DNA of 64,000 nucleotides from an uncultured Thermoguttaceae bacterium (GTDB taxonomy: Bacteria; Planctomycetota; Planctomycetia; Pirellulales; Thermoguttaceae): assembly GCA_938042245.1 (NCBI GenBank), contig CALIRO010000047.1, positions 1-64,000 of the forward strand. Reading direction: 5' to 3'. A program made the translations under genes and the position numbers. Shown here piece by piece: positions 29,328-38,370 of this stretch; the first letter of the stretch is position 1; each line of letters opens with the position of its first letter. The notes below the pieces were generated by a model. It made no database searches. It was not told where the DNA came from and saw only the letters and a list, made by a program, of their open reading frames with translations.

Positions 29328-29798
29328 ACCTCGCCTAGGAAATCCCCTGCGGTTGGAAGAAATCTTTCTGCCGTTTGAAGTCCATTTGCCGAGTTTGGGC
29401 GGAAAAAACGCCAGGTGTGATTCCCGTGCAACCGGGAAATTAGGGATTTGCTCATCCCAACACACTAACAGGGCGGTAGGATTTATCATTCCCGCCCAAG
29501 GGGAAACCCAGGTCCGTTATGGGTGTTCTCCCTTGGGTCCCTGCGTGCGCAGGGATGAGGTTATGGGGATTGCTCTTTTTGCATGGATGCAATAATGGAT
29601 TGGGAGAACTTATACTGGGATGGGATTGGGATTCCGAGAGTTTTTGAAAGGATGATCAGTTTGGTCGTTGTGCCGAGAGGCTGGTATTTTGGTCAATCGG
29701 CTGAAAACGATGGGTTTGGAGAGGAAATAAGCGGCGTTTGGACAGAAGGAGTTTTTGGGATATAAACGTTTTTCCATTTTTCCGTGAGGGAGCAAGAG
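29328..29798. other. Intergenic region between groEL1 and groES
   Basis: About 470 bases containing several stem-loops: TTCCCG/CGGGAA at 29421-29438, CCCAAGGG/CCCTTGGG at 29495-29537, and CCCTGCG/CGCAGGG at 29539-29554. The palindrome TTGCATGGATGCAA lies at 29579-29592, and a TATACT at 29611-29616 might be a -10 box. It may hold both the groEL1 terminator and the groES promoter. No gene is supported. Confidence 0.45.
29579..29592. promoter_or_regulatory. Palindrome upstream of groES
   Basis: TTGCAT and ATGCAA form a perfect inverted repeat around GG, 19 bases before a TATACT. It could be an operator for the groES transcript. No known heat-shock operator has this sequence, so the role is speculative. 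Confidence 0.3.
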
Positions 29799-30101
29799 AT
29801 GGGCAAGAGCATCAGTCTTCGACCGTTGGATGATCGGGTGGTTGTGGAGCCGAAGGAAGCCGAAGAAGTTACCGCCGGCGGCATTGTGTTGCCGGACACC
29901 GCCAAGGAGAAGCCGCAGCGGGGTACGGTGATTGCCGTGGGTCCTGGTCGGCTTCTGGAGGGCGGGAACCGGGCGGAAATGTCGGTGGCTGTCGGCGATG
30001 AGGTGATCTTCGGCAAATACGCTGGCACCGACATCGAAGTGGATGGCAGGGAACTGAAGATCCTGCGTGAAAGCGACATTTTGGCGAAGATCGTCAAATA
30101 G
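29799..30101 (+). CDS. groES: Co-chaperonin GroES
   Basis: The 100-residue lid protein of the GroEL chamber. ATG 29799 has GAGGGAG 6 bases upstream and gives [20 protein letters not shown]. Conserved features are the mobile loop region [18 protein letters not shown], the [10 protein letters not shown] strand and the dome hairpin near [16 protein letters not shown]. The C-terminus [10 protein letters not shown] is typical. It precedes groEL2 by 167 bases and is the only groES seen, so it may serve both GroEL copies. Confidence 0.97.
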   Translation: MGKSISLRPLDDRVVVEPKEAEEVTAGGIVLPDTAKEKPQRGTVIAVGPGRLLEGGNRAEMSVAVGDEVIFGKYAGTDIEVDGRELKILRESDILAKIVK

Positions 30102-30268
30102 TCTGCCGAGTGAGTCCAATTATTTTGGCAGGATTCGGATAGAAGGGGTTGTTCTGGCTGGCAGATCGGCTGGAGGAGCTGGTTTAGCCGGCGGAACCGA
30201 TCCTTGGGAACTGGGATAGGGGAATTGGGTTTTTTTGAGGTCTCCTTGTTTAGGAAGGAAACACGACC

Positions 30269-31885
30269 GTGCCCAAGCAACTTTTGTTTGAAGATCACGC
30301 CCGGCAGCGGCTTTTACGAGGGGTGGAGAAACTGGCCGATGCCGTGGCCGTTACCCTGGGGCCGACCGGGCGAAACGTCATCCTGGACAAATCGTTTGGT
30401 GGGCCCACGGTTACCAAAGACGGCGTAACCGTGGCCAAAGAAATCGAACTGGAAGACCGGTTCGAGAATATGGGCGCCAAGCTGGTCAACGAGGTTGCCT
30501 CGAAGACCAGCGACGTAGCCGGCGATGGCACTACTACGGCCACTATTTTAGCCCGTGCGATCTACAAAGAAGGGCTTCGGCAAGTAACAGCCGGGTCCAA
30601 TCCGACGGCTATTCGCCGCGGCATCGAGCGGGCCGTTCAAGCGGCCGTCGAACACCTGCATTCCATGGCCAAAAAGGTAACCAGCAAAGAAGAAATTGCC
30701 CAAGTCGGCGCCATCAGTGCCAACAATGATATGACCATCGGGAAACTGTTGGCCGACGCCATGGAAGCCGTAGGCAACGACGGCGTCATCACCGTGGAAG
30801 AGGGTAAAACCGCGGAAACCACCTACCAGCGCGTCGAAGGGATGCAGTTCGACAAAGGCTATCTGTCGCCCTACTTTATCAACCGGGCGGAAACTATGGA
30901 CTGCTACCTGGAAGACGCCTACATTCTTATCCATGAAAAGAAAATCAGCAATCTCCGGGAACTGATTCCCATTTTGGAAAAGGTGGCTCAGAGCGGCAAG
31001 CCGCTGTTAATCATCGCCGAGGACGTGGAAGGCGAGGCGCTGACGGCCTTGGTGGTCAATAGACTCCGAGGGGTATTGCCCTGCTGTGCGGTAAAAGCCC
31101 CAGGTTTTGGGGATCGGCGAAAAGCCCTCCTGCAGGATATTGCCATCCTGACCGGCGGCACCGTCATCAGCGAAGACCTTGGGATTAAGCTCGAGAACTT
31201 AACATTGGGGCACCTTGGCCGGGCCAAAAAGATCACCGTGGACAAAGATACCTGCACCATCGTGGAAGGGGCTGGCAAACCGTCGGAGATTAAAAACCGC
31301 ATTGAGCAACTCAAACACCTGATCGAGACGACCGACAGCGATTACGACCGTGAAAAATACCAGGAGCGGTTGGCGAAGCTGTCGGGCGGGGTGGCGGTGA
31401 TCAAAGTGGGTGCGCCAACGGAAACGGAAATGAAGCAGAAGAAGGCGCGGATTGAGGACGCTCTTCACGCCACCCGGGCGGCAGCCGAAGAGGGCATCGT
31501 GCCGGGCGGCGGCGTGGCCCTGTTGCGCTGTATCGAAGCCGTCGAAGCCGTTCGCAACTCCGCCCGCGGCGATGAAAAAATCGGCGTCGATATTGTGCGC
31601 GAAGCCCTCAAAGCCCCGCTTCGCCAGATTGCCGAAAACTGCGGGCTGGACGGTTCCGTGGTGGTCGAGGAAGTGCGAGAAAAACCGACCAACGTCGGTT
31701 TCGACGCCAACACCCGGAAATATGTCGATATGTTTAAGGCCGGTATCATCGACCCGGTCAAGGTGGTTCGCGTGGCGCTGGAGAATGCGGCCAGTATTGC
31801 CGGCCTGATGCTCACCACCGAAACCCTCGTTACCGACCTGAAGAAAGAAGATAAGGAAAAGGAGATCGAAGGGGCCGTGCGGTAA
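30269..31885 (+). CDS. groEL: Chaperonin GroEL, copy 2
   Basis: A 538-residue second chaperonin subunit. GTG 30269 is preceded by AGGAAGGA and gives [20 protein letters not shown]. The ATP-site segments are canonical: [32 protein letters not shown] and [14 protein letters not shown]. The C-terminus ends EKEIEGAVR with neither a GGM tail nor an acidic Met-rich tail. It pairs with groES just upstream and is followed by a terminator, so groES-groEL2 is probably the classical operon. Multiple groEL copies are common in planctomycetes. Confidence 0.97.
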   Translation: MPKQLLFEDHARQRLLRGVEKLADAVAVTLGPTGRNVILDKSFGGPTVTKDGVTVAKEIELEDRFENMGAKLVNEVASKTSDVAGDGTTTATILARAIYKEGLRQVTAGSNPTAIRRGIERAVQAAVEHLHSMAKKVTSKEEIAQVGAISANNDMTIGKLLADAMEAVGNDGVITVEEGKTAETTYQRVEGMQFDKGYLSPYFINRAETMDCYLEDAYILIHEKKISNLRELIPILEKVAQSGKPLLIIAEDVEGEALTALVVNRLRGVLPCCAVKAPGFGDRRKALLQDIAILTGGTVISEDLGIKLENLTLGHLGRAKKITVDKDTCTIVEGAGKPSEIKNRIEQLKHLIETTDSDYDREKYQERLAKLSGGVAVIKVGAPTETEMKQKKARIEDALHATRAAAEEGIVPGGGVALLRCIEAVEAVRNSARGDEKIGVDIVREALKAPLRQIAENCGLDGSVVVEEVREKPTNVGFDANTRKYVDMFKAGIIDPVKVVRVALENAASIAGLMLTTETLVTDLKKEDKEKEIEGAVR

Positions 31886-31942
31886 GCTAGCGATCCGGCA
31901 TTTTCCGGCCAACTCCATGGAAGGATGTCGATACAACCTGAA

Positions 31943-31980
31943 GGCGGGCTACTGCGTAGCAGTGCGGTGGCCCGCCTTTG
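31943..31980 (+). terminator. Rho-independent terminator after groEL2
   Basis: GGCGGGC at 31943-31949 pairs with GCCCGCC at 31970-31976. An inner ACTGC/GCAGT stem lies at 31951-31963. A short TTTG follows. It separates groES-groEL2 from dnaJ-grpE. Confidence 0.7.
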
Positions 31981-32125
31981 TGCCTATAAAACGGTAGCAT
32001 TCGGAGGGGCTTCGGCTTCCGGGATAGATCGAAAAGTTGGTTGCGGCGTGCTATGATTCCCTAGGGTTGTTTTGCGCCTCGGGCCCAAAATCCATCGGTG
32101 GAAATATCATCGATCCATATAGGCC

Positions 32126-33301
32126 ATGAGAACCATGGCAACCAAACGGGACTATTATGAAGTGTTGGGGGTACCTCGGACGGCAACCCGCGAGGAGATT
32201 GCCCAGGCGTATCGTCGTTTGGCCCTGAAGTACCATCCGGACCGGAACCCGAACAATCCGGAAGCGGTGGAAAAGTTTAAGGAGGCCTCCGAAGCCTTTG
32301 AGGTGCTGAACGATCCGGAAAAACGGCAGATTTACGATCGGTATGGCCATGCTGGGCTGGAAGGCGGCGGACATGTGCGCCACTTCCAGGATGTGGAGGA
32401 CATCTTCGAGGCCTTTAGCGACATTTTTGCCGACAGTATTTTCGGCGACCTGTTTGGCACGTTCCGTTCCCGGCGTGGCCGACGCCGTGCGCAGCCAGGG
32501 GCCGATGTGCGGTGCGATCTAACCATCGATCTATTGGAAGCTGCCCGAGGAGCGACCAAAACCATCCGTTTCCAACGTCGAGAGCTTTGTTCCCGTTGCG
32601 GGGGCAGCGGGGCAAAACCTGGCACCCAGCCGGAATCCTGCCGCTATTGCGGCGGCCGAGGCCAGATCGTTCAGCGATCGGGGTTTATTTCGATTCAGAC
32701 CACCTGCCCAGCCTGTCGGGGGGCTGGTGCAGTCATTCGCGAAGCTTGTCCGGAATGCCGAGGGGAAGGGACGGTAGTTCGGCTGGTGGAGCGGGAAGTG
32801 CATATCCCAGCCGGGGTCGATACCGACACGCGTTTGCGTCTAGAAGGCCAAGGAGATGTAAGCCTGCACGGTGGTCCGCCGGGCGATTGCTATGTATTCC
32901 TTACCGTCCGGGAACATCCGCTGTTCCGCCGAGAAGGCCAGCATTTGTTTTGTCAGGTGCCGATCAGTTACTCCCAGGCAGTGCTAGGGGCAACCATTCA
33001 GGTTCCTACCTTGGAAGGAAACGAACCGTTAGAGATTCCGCCGGGTACCTCAAGCGGACAGATCTTTCGGCTCCGTGGCCGGGGGATGCCTGATCCGCGG
33101 TATCGCGGTCGAGGCGATCTGTTGGTGGAAGTGGTCATTGAGGTGCCCAAACGGATTAACTCCGAACACGAACGGATCCTTCGTGAATTGGCGAAAATCG
33201 AACAGGCGGAATTGACGCCCCAGCGGAGATCCTTCTTGGAAATGCTCAAAAGTTTATTTACTCCCGGAACCGATTTGGAGCGGAAGGAGAGGAACCGATG
33301 A
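32126..33301 (+). CDS. dnaJ: Chaperone DnaJ
   Basis: A 391-residue Hsp40 that stimulates DnaK ATPase and delivers substrates. The J domain is at about residues 6-75, with HPD in [13 protein letters not shown] short G/F-type segment follows. Four CxxCxGxG zinc motifs are present: [24 protein letters not shown] and CPECRGEG. The C-terminal substrate-binding region includes [19 protein letters not shown]. Two ATG codons (32126 and 32135) are possible starts, and neither has a strong binding site. The stop overlaps the grpE start as ATGA, indicating translational coupling. No dnaK is in the window. Confidence 0.96.
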   Translation: MRTMATKRDYYEVLGVPRTATREEIAQAYRRLALKYHPDRNPNNPEAVEKFKEASEAFEVLNDPEKRQIYDRYGHAGLEGGGHVRHFQDVEDIFEAFSDIFADSIFGDLFGTFRSRRGRRRAQPGADVRCDLTIDLLEAARGATKTIRFQRRELCSRCGGSGAKPGTQPESCRYCGGRGQIVQRSGFISIQTTCPACRGAGAVIREACPECRGEGTVVRLVEREVHIPAGVDTDTRLRLEGQGDVSLHGGPPGDCYVFLTVREHPLFRREGQHLFCQVPISYSQAVLGATIQVPTLEGNEPLEIPPGTSSGQIFRLRGRGMPDPRYRGRGDLLVEVVIEVPKRINSEHERILRELAKIEQAELTPQRRSFLEMLKSLFTPGTDLERKERNR

Positions 33302-34089
33302 GCAGCGACCAGATACACGGTAATCAAAGTGCAAAAGCGAGTCAGGGAAACCGGCTGACTCGACAGGTGGACAAATCGGCAGAAGAGAAAATGCCGGTGG
33401 GCCCACCGGCTGCCGGTGGGGAAGCTGCCGAAGGAACCTCGGAGGCAGGCATCGGCCAACTGGCTCCCTCGCCTGCTGAGGAGCTGGAGCAATTGCGCCA
33501 GCAGTTGGCCGCTGCGCAGGAGGCCTGCCAGCGAGCGGAAGCGGAACTGGCTGCGGCCAATGAAGCTAAACTGCGTGCGCTGGCCGAACTGGAAAACTTC
33601 CGCCGACGAACCCAACGCCAATTCGAAGAAGAACGCCGCTATGCGTTGTTTCCTTTGGTTCGGGATCTGCTGCCGGTGTTGGATAATTTACGCCGGGCAG
33701 TCGATTCCGGTCAAAAGAGCCAGGACCCAGCCGGTCTGCTTACGGGCGTGCAGTTGATCTATAAACAATTGCAGGAGGTGCTCCAACGGCATCATTGTGT
33801 CGAGATCGAGGCCTTGGGCGCTGCGTTTGATCCGCATCTGCACCAAGCCGTTTCTCAACTGCCTACTACCGAGCATCCGGCGGGGGTGATCTTGGAAGTA
33901 GTTCAGCCGGGCTTTCGCCTCCATGAGCGGGTGGTTCGGCCCAGCTTGGTGGTGGTGTCTGCTCCGCCGTCCGGTTCCCCCCCCGAGCCACCCCAAAAAG
34001 CCGATCATCCCCCACCCCAAGCGGAAAGCCCGCCTCCTGCCCAAAAGCCGCCTTCCGACGATTCTTCCGAAAAGGCCCCAGAAAAATAG
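33298..34089 (+). CDS. grpE: Nucleotide exchange factor GrpE
   Basis: A 263-residue exchange factor for DnaK. It overlaps dnaJ by four bases and has AAGGAGAGG upstream of the ATG. A low-complexity N-terminus is followed by a long coiled coil ([20 protein letters not shown]), then [32 protein letters not shown] and the beta-domain signature [40 protein letters not shown]. The Pro-rich C-terminal extension of about 50 residues is longer than usual. Confidence 0.95.
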   Translation: MSSDQIHGNQSAKASQGNRLTRQVDKSAEEKMPVGPPAAGGEAAEGTSEAGIGQLAPSPAEELEQLRQQLAAAQEACQRAEAELAAANEAKLRALAELENFRRRTQRQFEEERRYALFPLVRDLLPVLDNLRRAVDSGQKSQDPAGLLTGVQLIYKQLQEVLQRHHCVEIEALGAAFDPHLHQAVSQLPTTEHPAGVILEVVQPGFRLHERVVRPSLVVVSAPPSGSPPEPPQKADHPPPQAESPPPAQKPPSDDSSEKAPEK

Positions 34090-34161
34090 ATATATAACTC
34101 TGTTCCTCAGGTTGCCCGAGATTTTCTTCTGGCCGTTTCACCCATTCGAAAGGAGACGCTT

Positions 34162-34467
34162 ATGCCCACTTATGAATACCGCTGCGATGCGTGCGAGCAT
34201 CAATTTGAGCTTTTCCAATCGATCACGGCCAAGCCGGAACGTCGGTGCCCCCGGTGTGGTCGGCGGAAGTTGCGTCGGCTGATCGGACCAGGAGCCGCTA
34301 TTTTGTTCAAAGGTTCCGGCTTCTATATTACCGATTACCGAAGCGAGTCCTATAAGAAGGCGGCTGCCGCAGAAAAATCAGCCGCCAAATCAGATAGCCC
34401 CGGCCAATCCGATGGCAACGGCGCGCCAACTACCCGCACCAAAAAAGAAAAAGCCCGTACAAGCTAA
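34162..34467 (+). CDS. FmdB-family zinc ribbon protein
   Basis: A 101-residue protein. MPTYEYRCDACEHQFELFQS and RCPRCGRRKLRRLIGPGAAI give the typical FmdB zinc ribbon with two CxxC knuckles, followed by FKGSGFYITDYRS, the usual family ending. The tail is Lys/Ala/Ser-rich. AAGGAG is close upstream of the ATG. The family is named after a putative regulator of formamidase genes, but a general function is not established. It follows grpE by 72 bases and overlaps the next gene. Confidence 0.9.
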   Translation: MPTYEYRCDACEHQFELFQSITAKPERRCPRCGRRKLRRLIGPGAAILFKGSGFYITDYRSESYKKAAAAEKSAAKSDSPGQSDGNGAPTTRTKKEKARTS

Positions 34468-34780
34468 ACCCAACCAAAACAGGTTTTCCTGGCCGGAGGA
34501 ATTCGTCGTCCCACAAGGCAAATGGGCCATGCCGCAGCATCCGTGTCCGATATGTGGTCGGCCGGTGGATCCGGCCACGACACCGGCGATGCCTTTTTGT
34601 AGCGAGCGGTGTCGGCAGATCGACCTGGCCCGCTGGCTAGGAGAACGATATCGGATCTCCAGCCCTGTGCGTCCATCCGAAGAAGCCCTCGAAGAACCTG
34701 CCTCGGAACCTTCTGCCTCGGATCAACCCGCCGAACATGAAATCCTCCCAGAGGATCAAACCTCTGATTCGGAGGATTAA
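34412..34780 (+). CDS. yacG: YacG-type DNA gyrase inhibitor, zinc-binding
   Basis: The core CPICGRPVDPATTPAMPFCS, then ERCRQIDLARWLGERYRI, matches YacG, a small zinc protein that binds GyrB and inhibits DNA gyrase in E. coli. The first in-frame ATG (34412) would overlap the FmdB gene by 56 bases and give 122 residues. ATG 34529 would give 84 residues, nearer the family's usual ~65. Neither has an ideal binding site, so the start is uncertain. The tail is acidic (Glu/Asp/Ser), as in other YacG proteins. Confidence 0.82.
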   Translation: MATARQLPAPKKKKPVQAKPNQNRFSWPEEFVVPQGKWAMPQHPCPICGRPVDPATTPAMPFCSERCRQIDLARWLGERYRISSPVRPSEEALEEPASEPSASDQPAEHEILPEDQTSDSED

Positions 34781-35019
34781 CTTCCGGCGCCGCCCGACAA
34801 GCACCTCAATGCACCGCCTTTTGCGCATTCCGTCGGGCAAGTCGGAGGTTTAGCAACATTTCGACCGAGGGAAGTAGGTTCCAGTTTTTCAGGAGAATCC
34901 TCGAGAGTGTCATTCCCGCGGAAACGGCACTCCAGAGAGGAGCCATCCTTCGGAAAACCTGATTTCTTCTTCACGTAGGAATGCCTTGGTACACCATTCG
35001 GCGGAACTGGTACGGGCTG

Positions 35020-37140
35020 TTAAATCTGGTCCAAGGCGTCGATCCAGCGGAGCAGTTCGGCCAGCTCGTCGGCCGTAAGCTCGCGGACTTTTTCGCCCAA
35101 ATCTTTGACAATCACAGGATATTTGGCAGCACGGAGGCGGCCGATAAAGGCGTCCACCTGAGCGGTGTGCTGGTCCTTTGCCGGCCGAGCAATGTACACC
35201 CAAAGGGGATAGGCCGGGTCGTTTTCTGGCGCCGCAATCATGACCGGTTCCGGACACACCATAGCTAGCCCCCGAATCCCTTCTCGATGACCGAAGGCCA
35301 CCATCCCGGCAAATCCACTGCCAGCCCCATCGCCAATGACTACTACCCGGTTGGGGTCTACGTGGTAGGCTGCCCGAAGGTTTTCCAATAGTTTTTTGAG
35401 CAGTTCGATTTCGCCTGCTTGCCATTGGGGCGGAGTACCGTGGACGGCCTTTGGTACCACAACAATCAGATCATACGCATCGCACAGCGGTTTCCAGCGG
35501 GTGATGAGTTCTTTGGGGTCCAGGGCGGCTCGGCCATGCAGCCAAAAGACCACCCCATAAGAAACCGCCAGATCGTAGCTATCCGGTACATAGGCCCAGA
35601 CTTCATGGGGCATTTCCGGCACTTTCAGTTCCACCGTGCCCACTTTTACCCCTTCCGGGAGAGGCTGAGGTTTACCGGCAATTCGAGCAGGCGGCAACGG
35701 ACCAGCAGGAAGGTTCTCCGGCACCTGGTCGAGCAGTATTTGCCGGTTCTGCTCCTGCCCATTTCGCCGAAGCACCACTTCTACCGTCTGGTTGGGTTCC
35801 CGGTCGGCTATCAGTTGGCGAAGCTCGGCAGCGTCTTTGACTTCCTGCCCGTCAAACCGCACTAGCAGATCGCCTGGTTGGATGCCTGCCTTAGCGGCCG
35901 GGCTATTCGGATAGATATATCGGACCACCACCCCTGCCGGATACTCGCCGGGTTGGCTTCGCATCGGCAAAATGCCCAAAAACGGCCGAACATACGGGGC
36001 GATTTCCGCAACTAGTTCTACTTCGCACTCAATACGGTCTTTGCCCCGTAGGGCCGTCAGCCGAAGTTTATCCCCAGCATACCGTTTGCTGATTTCTTCT
36101 TTCAGTTCGGCGGCCCGACGGATCGGCCGGTCGTTGACCTGGATGATTCTATCACCGGCTTTTAAGCCCGCTTTGGCCGCCGGAGAGTTCGGCCGACTGC
36201 TGCCAATCTCCGCTTCGCTGATATGAAGATTGGGATTTTTGAACTGAATGCCCAAAAGGCCTGGTTTAAGATCTTTGCCTTGTTTTAGCCGGGGCAACAC
36301 CTGCAGAATATCTTCCAACGGGATGGCAAACCCGATGCCGGAATCGTACCATTCCACTCCCGCCACTTCGGAGGTTCCCTGGGGCGATAGGGGCGCCAGC
36401 AGGCCCAGCACTCGACCGTGAATGTCGATCAATGGACCGCCGTAATTATTGGGCGAAACTGCTGCATCCGTTTGGATGGCCTTGCCCCAGATCCGGTTCA
36501 ATGCACTGATAATACCTACAGTAATATTCGGATGTTCCTCTCCGAAGGCCCTTCCGACGGCAATGGCCCACTGGCCGACTCGCATCTGACTGCGAGGGAC
36601 GGCTTCCGGCACCGGCAACAGCCGTTCCGCCTCGATTTTCAGCAAACTGATCATTCGATTCGTATCATTGGCCACCAGTTTGGCCGCCTTCCGGCTCCCG
36701 TCCGGAAGCCGAACCAAAATGGAACTGGGCTTGTTCACAAAATTAAATGCACTGGAAATAATGTACCCTTCTGGATCTACGATCAGGCCGGTGGTGGGCC
36801 CAGTGCCAAAAAGTACCGGCCCGACCTTTTCCAACCCGCCTACCGTCTCGATCATCACCACCGAAGGGGCCACCCGCTCGACAGCCGCCTGAAACGCCTT
36901 CTGCTCCAGGAGTTCCAGGTCTTCTTTAGCCGTCTTGGCGGAAGCCGGCGTGTTTCCGGCGTTCTGTGGCGCCGGGCCGGGCGGAGGGTTCGGCGCCGCC
37001 ACCTCAGCTGCCCACAAAATCGGCCAGGCTGTCAGCCAAAACGTCAGCCAGCTCCCAACCCTTACAAGCCCCGTCTTCCTCTTTCCGACACCCATGTTGG
37101 CTCGCCAAAGGGTTTCTGTCCAGCAAAATGAATTTCTCAT
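35020..37140 (-). CDS. HtrA-like pseudoprotease with two PDZ domains and an esterase-like domain
   Basis: A 706-residue exported protein with an N-terminal signal (about residues 28-46). The trypsin-like domain (about 80-280) keeps the HtrA fold but not its catalytic residues. The His position is Phe132 (GYIISSAFNF), the Asp position Met163 (DTNRMISLLKI) and the Ser position Tyr233 (SPNNYGGPL). Two PDZ domains follow, marked by SPAAKAGLKAGDRIIQVNDR and SPAAKAGIQPGDLLVRFDGQ. The C-terminal domain (about 510-700) looks like an alpha/beta hydrolase (VVFWLHGRA, then VVVIGDGAGSGFAG), but its nucleophile elbow has Gly instead of Ser. It is probably a non-catalytic scaffold or regulator, last in a 13-gene - strand run. 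Start ATG 37140 is provisional; 37095 is an alternative. Confidence 0.83.
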   Translation of the reverse strand: MRNSFCWTETLWRANMGVGKRKTGLVRVGSWLTFWLTAWPILWAAEVAAPNPPPGPAPQNAGNTPASAKTAKEDLELLEQKAFQAAVERVAPSVVMIETVGGLEKVGPVLFGTGPTTGLIVDPEGYIISSAFNFVNKPSSILVRLPDGSRKAAKLVANDTNRMISLLKIEAERLLPVPEAVPRSQMRVGQWAIAVGRAFGEEHPNITVGIISALNRIWGKAIQTDAAVSPNNYGGPLIDIHGRVLGLLAPLSPQGTSEVAGVEWYDSGIGFAIPLEDILQVLPRLKQGKDLKPGLLGIQFKNPNLHISEAEIGSSRPNSPAAKAGLKAGDRIIQVNDRPIRRAAELKEEISKRYAGDKLRLTALRGKDRIECEVELVAEIAPYVRPFLGILPMRSQPGEYPAGVVVRYIYPNSPAAKAGIQPGDLLVRFDGQEVKDAAELRQLIADREPNQTVEVVLRRNGQEQNRQILLDQVPENLPAGPLPPARIAGKPQPLPEGVKVGTVELKVPEMPHEVWAYVPDSYDLAVSYGVVFWLHGRAALDPKELITRWKPLCDAYDLIVVVPKAVHGTPPQWQAGEIELLKKLLENLRAAYHVDPNRVVVIGDGAGSGFAGMVAFGHREGIRGLAMVCPEPVMIAAPENDPAYPLWVYIARPAKDQHTAQVDAFIGRLRAAKYPVIVKDLGEKVRELTADELAELLRWIDALDQI

Positions 37141-37207
37141 GGTTTTCCCACTCTGTTTTCGGGGTTAGAATTGCAATAGGGGCAAAAGGTACACTCAGAT
37201 GGGTTCC

Positions 37208-38290
37208 TCATGGCTTTCCCGCTGGACCAGAAGAATCCGGCGGTGCTTTTAATTTCACCTCAATGAGTTCCAATCCTCGAAGCAAGGTGAGTGTAATCTC
37301 CGCATCGTGTTCGATAAACTCCAGTTCCTTCTGGAGCATCTGGCAGGAATGGATGAGGCGGTCGTTTAAGAGGATGATCAGATCATCCGGTTTGATACCG
37401 GCGGCTTGGGCAGGTGAACCCTCCTGCACCCAATCCACGTAAGGGGGCGTCCGAGGCAGCACATCCGGCACCAGCACAATTCCAAGCCGACTCAGTTCCA
37501 AACACCGTTGCGGCCGAGGCGGCGCCTCCGGCTCTAGTTTATTCACCATGCCCCCTTTGGCGATAATCTGTTCCACCGAAGGCCGAAGGGCTTCGATCGG
37601 CACCGCATAATTCAGCCAGGTGTTATTCAGCGTATTTCGCACCTCTTTGCCGATCATGCCCACCAGTTCACCTCGATAGGTTACCACGGCGCCGCCGGCG
37701 GCACCGGGATTATTCGTCACGGCGTCGATCACATAGACCGGACCGTTGTACAGGGTCTCAAACGCTCCCCGCCGGGCGGACAGATGTGTCTTGATCGAAA
37801 TAATCCCCTGCTGGACGCTGACCGGCTCATCGCCCATAGCCACCTTAAATAAGTTGCTGAAGGCCAAGATCCGGGTGCCCGCTTCCACCTCAACTACCTC
37901 TTGCAAGTTGAAATGGGGCAGATGTTCCTCGTCGATTTTCAGCACCGCCACTTCCAGCCGAGGATCCGCTCCCAACAGCTTGGCCCCAAATCGACGGCCG
38001 TCGTACAAAACCACCGTGATTTCCTCGGTATCTAGGACATGGCTCCAAACAGTCAAAATATGTCCATGCTCTGAAATGAGCATCCCGCTTTGATATTCTT
38101 CCAAACCCCGGAAACCGCCAGCGCCGAAGATTTTGACCATTTTCGGCTGGACCTGGGCGATCGTAGCGGCAATCCGGCTAGACGGCGCCGCCCACACCGT
38201 AGCAACGGCCAAACAGACTCCTATCGTCCCACAAATTCCGATCCATGGGGAAGAACTCAGGCGTGGCATATACTCCGGCGTTCGGCTCAC
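37208..38290 (-). CDS. HtrA-like pseudoprotease with one PDZ domain
   Basis: A 360-residue exported protein with a signal peptide at about residues 12-35. The trypsin-like domain keeps His84 (ILTVWSHVLDT), but the Asp position is Glu113 (DPRLEVAVLKI) and the nucleophile position is Ala198 (NPGAAGGAVV where active HtrA has NPGNSGGPL). Peptidase activity is therefore unlikely. A PDZ domain follows (SPAQAAGIKPDDLIILLNDR). It lies between an active HtrA homologue and a second pseudoprotease on the same strand, with gaps of 80 and 67 bases, which suggests that the three proteins work together. Confidence 0.85.
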   Translation of the reverse strand: MSRTPEYMPRLSSSPWIGICGTIGVCLAVATVWAAPSSRIAATIAQVQPKMVKIFGAGGFRGLEEYQSGMLISEHGHILTVWSHVLDTEEITVVLYDGRRFGAKLLGADPRLEVAVLKIDEEHLPHFNLQEVVEVEAGTRILAFSNLFKVAMGDEPVSVQQGIISIKTHLSARRGAFETLYNGPVYVIDAVTNNPGAAGGAVVTYRGELVGMIGKEVRNTLNNTWLNYAVPIEALRPSVEQIIAKGGMVNKLEPEAPPRPQRCLELSRLGIVLVPDVLPRTPPYVDWVQEGSPAQAAGIKPDDLIILLNDRLIHSCQMLQKELEFIEHDAEITLTLLRGLELIEVKLKAPPDSSGPAGKP

Positions 38291-38370
38291 CGATGCTTCT
38301 CCTATCTGGAAGAACTATTTTTTAGGTTTTTGGGGTTGTTGGCGATGTTTTCTTCTTTTAGTTGATTTTC

